This document shows, one piece after another, positions 6,222 to 7,755 of a stretch of 7,755 bases of DNA; within the stretch, counting starts at the first letter, position 1, and every line of letters begins with the position of its first letter. The notes under the pieces are model-generated. The model ran no database searches. It saw nothing but the letters and a program-made list of their open reading frames with translations, and was not told where the DNA came from. Source of the stretch: Collimonas sp. UBA1456. Lineage in GTDB: Bacteria > Pseudomonadota > Gammaproteobacteria > Burkholderiales > Burkholderiaceae_D. Position numbers and translations under genes: made by a program. Location: NCBI GenBank assembly GCA_002325825.1, contig DCSW01000021.1, positions 1 through 7,755 of the forward strand, in the 5' to 3' direction.

Positions 6222-7655
6222 TTAGTTGCGCGGCGGCGCAATCATCTTCGCATAATCGTATAGCGCGCCGAGAATTTCTTCGCCGCGTTGATTTGCCGTT
6301 TCCGATAGATTGTCGATTTCTTCAAACAGCATGTCGATGGTGCGGGTATTGCCGTCGCCGTTGAACAGACGTGCGGTGCGATGCGCATCCCAGCGCTGCG
6401 CGTCTGCTTCGCTTAAGGTATCTGGAAAGTTGCGAGCGCGATAGCGGAACGCCAGTTCTTCCAGACGCTGGTCGTCGAAGCTGATAGCGGCACTGGCCAA
6501 TTTCTGCGGCGACAGTGCGCGCAATTCATTGAGCTTGCGGCGGTCATCGTTGCCGACAAAGCTGCTGTACAAATCTTCATCGACATCGACGCCGTTCTCT
6601 TCGGCGCGCTCGTACACCTGACGCCATAGTTCCCTCAAATCAGGCGCACGCGCGGCAATCTCTGCATGATGCATCGCCAGCTCAATATTTAATCCCCAGC
6701 GCGCCGCCATGGCACTCGACAGGGTTTGCAGCTTGTTGATGACGATTGGCGATTTGTTCATGTGTAGCGACTTCAGCGGTAGCCGCGTCATGCCTTCCGG
6801 CAGCGCATCGGTTTTTCTGAACAGGCGGGTACGTACGGTCTCGACGTTCATCGAAAAGAATTCGCTGGGATCGTAAGCCAGGTCCCAGGCCAGGATTTTG
6901 TTCTTGTCGGTGGGATGCACGCCAAGTGGCCACATCACGCCTATGCAGCCGCGCTCGGCTGAAAACATGCCTGAAACGTGCAGAAACGGTCGCGGTGTTG
7001 GCAAGCCGATTTCCGCGACGACGCGATCTTTTTTGTGCAGTGCCAGGCAAAAGTCGAACAGCTTGGGCTGGTGCTGACGAATTAGCCGCGCCAAGCCGAT
7101 GGTGGCGCGCGTATCCGACAGCGCATCATGTGCCGCTTCGTGGCTGAGGCCGTTGGCGGTAGTAAGGTGCTCCAGTCGAAAGCTGGGTCGTCCTTGGTCG
7201 TTGGTTGGCCATCGGATGCCGTCCGGGCGTAATGCGTAGGCGGTGCGTACCATATCCAGAATATCCCAGCGGCCGCAATTGTTTTGCCATTCGCGTGCAT
7301 ACGGATCGATCAGGTTGCGCCAGAACAGAAAACGCGTCACTTCATCATCGAAGCGGATCACGTTATAACCGACGCCGATGGTGCCGGGTTCGGAAAACGC
7401 TTTCTCGATTTGCGCCGCGAACTGGAATTCCGGGATGCCGCGCTCCAGGCAAAGCTGCGGCGTGATGTCGGTAATCAAGCAAGATTCGGGGTTAGGTAGA
7501 AAGTCATTTGCCGGCTGACAATACAGCATGATCGGTTCGCCGATCTCGTTAAGGTCGGCATCGGTGCGGATCGCCGCAAACTGGGCCGGGCGGTCGCGAC
7601 GCGGTTGTACGCCGAAGGTTTCGTAGTCGTGCCAGAGAAAGGTATGGGTGGACAT
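6222..7655 (-). CDS. sbcB: Exodeoxyribonuclease I
   Basis: ExoI is a processive 3'-to-5' single-strand DNA exonuclease acting in mismatch repair, recombination and clean-up of replication intermediates; in E. coli it also binds SSB. The 477-residue product has the family's usual length (475 in E. coli). The DEDDh active site is complete: Asp10 and Glu12 in FLWHDYETFG, Asp103 in GYNVIRFDDEVTRF, and His176 and Asp181 in HEAAHDALSDTRATIGLA. The SH3-like and helical C-terminal domains follow without interruption to the stop at 6222-6224. A GTG start at 7676 would add seven residues (MITTPRP). I chose the ATG at 7655 because the family begins close to THTFLWHDYETFG; neither start has a clear Shine-Dalgarno. 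It converges on speG with 111 bases between. Clean throughout, it is clearly still under selection. Confidence 0.95.
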   Translation of the reverse strand: MSTHTFLWHDYETFGVQPRRDRPAQFAAIRTDADLNEIGEPIMLYCQPANDFLPNPESCLITDITPQLCLERGIPEFQFAAQIEKAFSEPGTIGVGYNVIRFDDEVTRFLFWRNLIDPYAREWQNNCGRWDILDMVRTAYALRPDGIRWPTNDQGRPSFRLEHLTTANGLSHEAAHDALSDTRATIGLARLIRQHQPKLFDFCLALHKKDRVVAEIGLPTPRPFLHVSGMFSAERGCIGVMWPLGVHPTDKNKILAWDLAYDPSEFFSMNVETVRTRLFRKTDALPEGMTRLPLKSLHMNKSPIVINKLQTLSSAMAARWGLNIELAMHHAEIAARAPDLRELWRQVYERAEENGVDVDEDLYSSFVGNDDRRKLNELRALSPQKLASAAISFDDQRLEELAFRYRARNFPDTLSEADAQRWDAHRTARLFNGDGNTRTIDMLFEEIDNLSETANQRGEEILGALYDYAKMIAPPRN

Positions 7656-7712
7656 CGGTCGTGGAGTTGTAATCACATGTGCAGCAGTAGTTTACCGGCA
7701 ACTTTTCATGCA

Positions 7713-7741
7713 TGCATAGCTGTTTTACAGGTTTGTTGCAA
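7713..7741 (-). promoter_or_regulatory. Possible sbcB promoter with -35 in the repeat end
   Basis: Read on the minus strand, TTGCAA (7741-7736) and TATGCA (7718-7713) are 17 bases apart. They match sigma-70 boxes at 4 of 6 and 3 of 6. The -35 box lies inside the terminal inverted repeat, so an insertion-sequence end may be supplying half of the promoter. The leader to the ATG at 7655 would be about 50 bases. The match is modest. Confidence 0.25.
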
Positions 7742-7755
7742 TAGAGGTGGCTGGT
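7734..7755. repeat. Right copy of 22-bp terminal inverted repeat
   Basis: TGTTGCAATAGAGGTGGCTG plus two more bases form the exact reverse complement of 3-24. The bases just inside (CAGGTT here, and CTGTTC on the matching side of the left copy) differ, so the repeat boundary falls at or very near this TGTTGCAA. Confidence 0.7.

Noticed and set aside
6682..7300. Several open frames on both strands inside sbcB
   Set aside because: All overlap the intact, full-length exonuclease I gene in other frames.
7656..7676. GTG start adding seven residues to exonuclease I
   Set aside because: The extension has no ribosome binding site and is not expected from the family, which starts near THTFLWHDYETFG.
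1..7755. A new defence, secretion or biosynthetic system
   Set aside because: Nearly all recognisable coding sequence belongs to known housekeeping or catabolic families, most of it inactivated. There are no tandem spacers, retron-like RNAs, toxin-antitoxin pairs or conserved unknown gene cassettes.

Overview
The window looks like a decaying stretch of a betaproteobacterial chromosome, probably Burkholderiales and closest to the Oxalobacteraceae. That placement rests on the style of UbiK and exonuclease I, the ubiK-comM gene order, and homologues recalled from that group; it is a judgement from memory, not a search result. Base composition is moderate, near 50% GC by eye. Only three protein genes appear intact: ubiK (2337-2579, +), speG (5544-6110, +) and sbcB (6222-7655, -). 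At least five other genes are recognisable but broken by stops, frameshifts and internal deletions. This density of pseudogenes suggests a lineage under relaxed selection, such as a fairly recent host-restricted symbiont.

Layout. Positions 1-24 and 7734-7755 carry the same 22-bp sequence in inverted orientation, like two copies of an insertion-sequence end facing outward from the window. Positions 25-411 hold no gene I recognise, but contain a perfect 12-bp-arm palindrome. Positions 412-2184 are the remains of a secreted PAP2-type acid phosphatase with a C-terminal autotransporter-type beta-strand repeat, spread over at least six frame segments. An intact ubiK follows, then the start of comM with an in-frame stop, cut off at about 2817. 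Next is a frameshifted start of an IS3-family orfA (2883-3040). On the minus strand, 3187-3770 holds both ends of a YpfJ-type neutral zinc metallopeptidase with the catalytic middle deleted, preceded at 3771-4150 by minus-strand coding-like DNA that I cannot name. Positions 4215-5531 are a FadE-type acyl-CoA dehydrogenase reduced to a mosaic of conserved pieces, containing a perfect 50-bp hairpin. speG follows directly, then sbcB converging on it.

How the genes fit together. The survivors are housekeeping or stress genes: ubiquinone assembly (UbiK), polyamine detoxification (SpeG) and 3'-5' single-strand DNA degradation (ExoI). The losses are beta-oxidation (FadE), natural transformation (ComM), a secreted phosphatase and a peptidase, all dispensable in a sheltered habitat. 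I found no tRNA, rRNA, CRISPR array or new multi-gene system. The unusual structure here is the set of perfect or near-perfect inverted repeats inside dead genes and the inverted repeat at the window ends.
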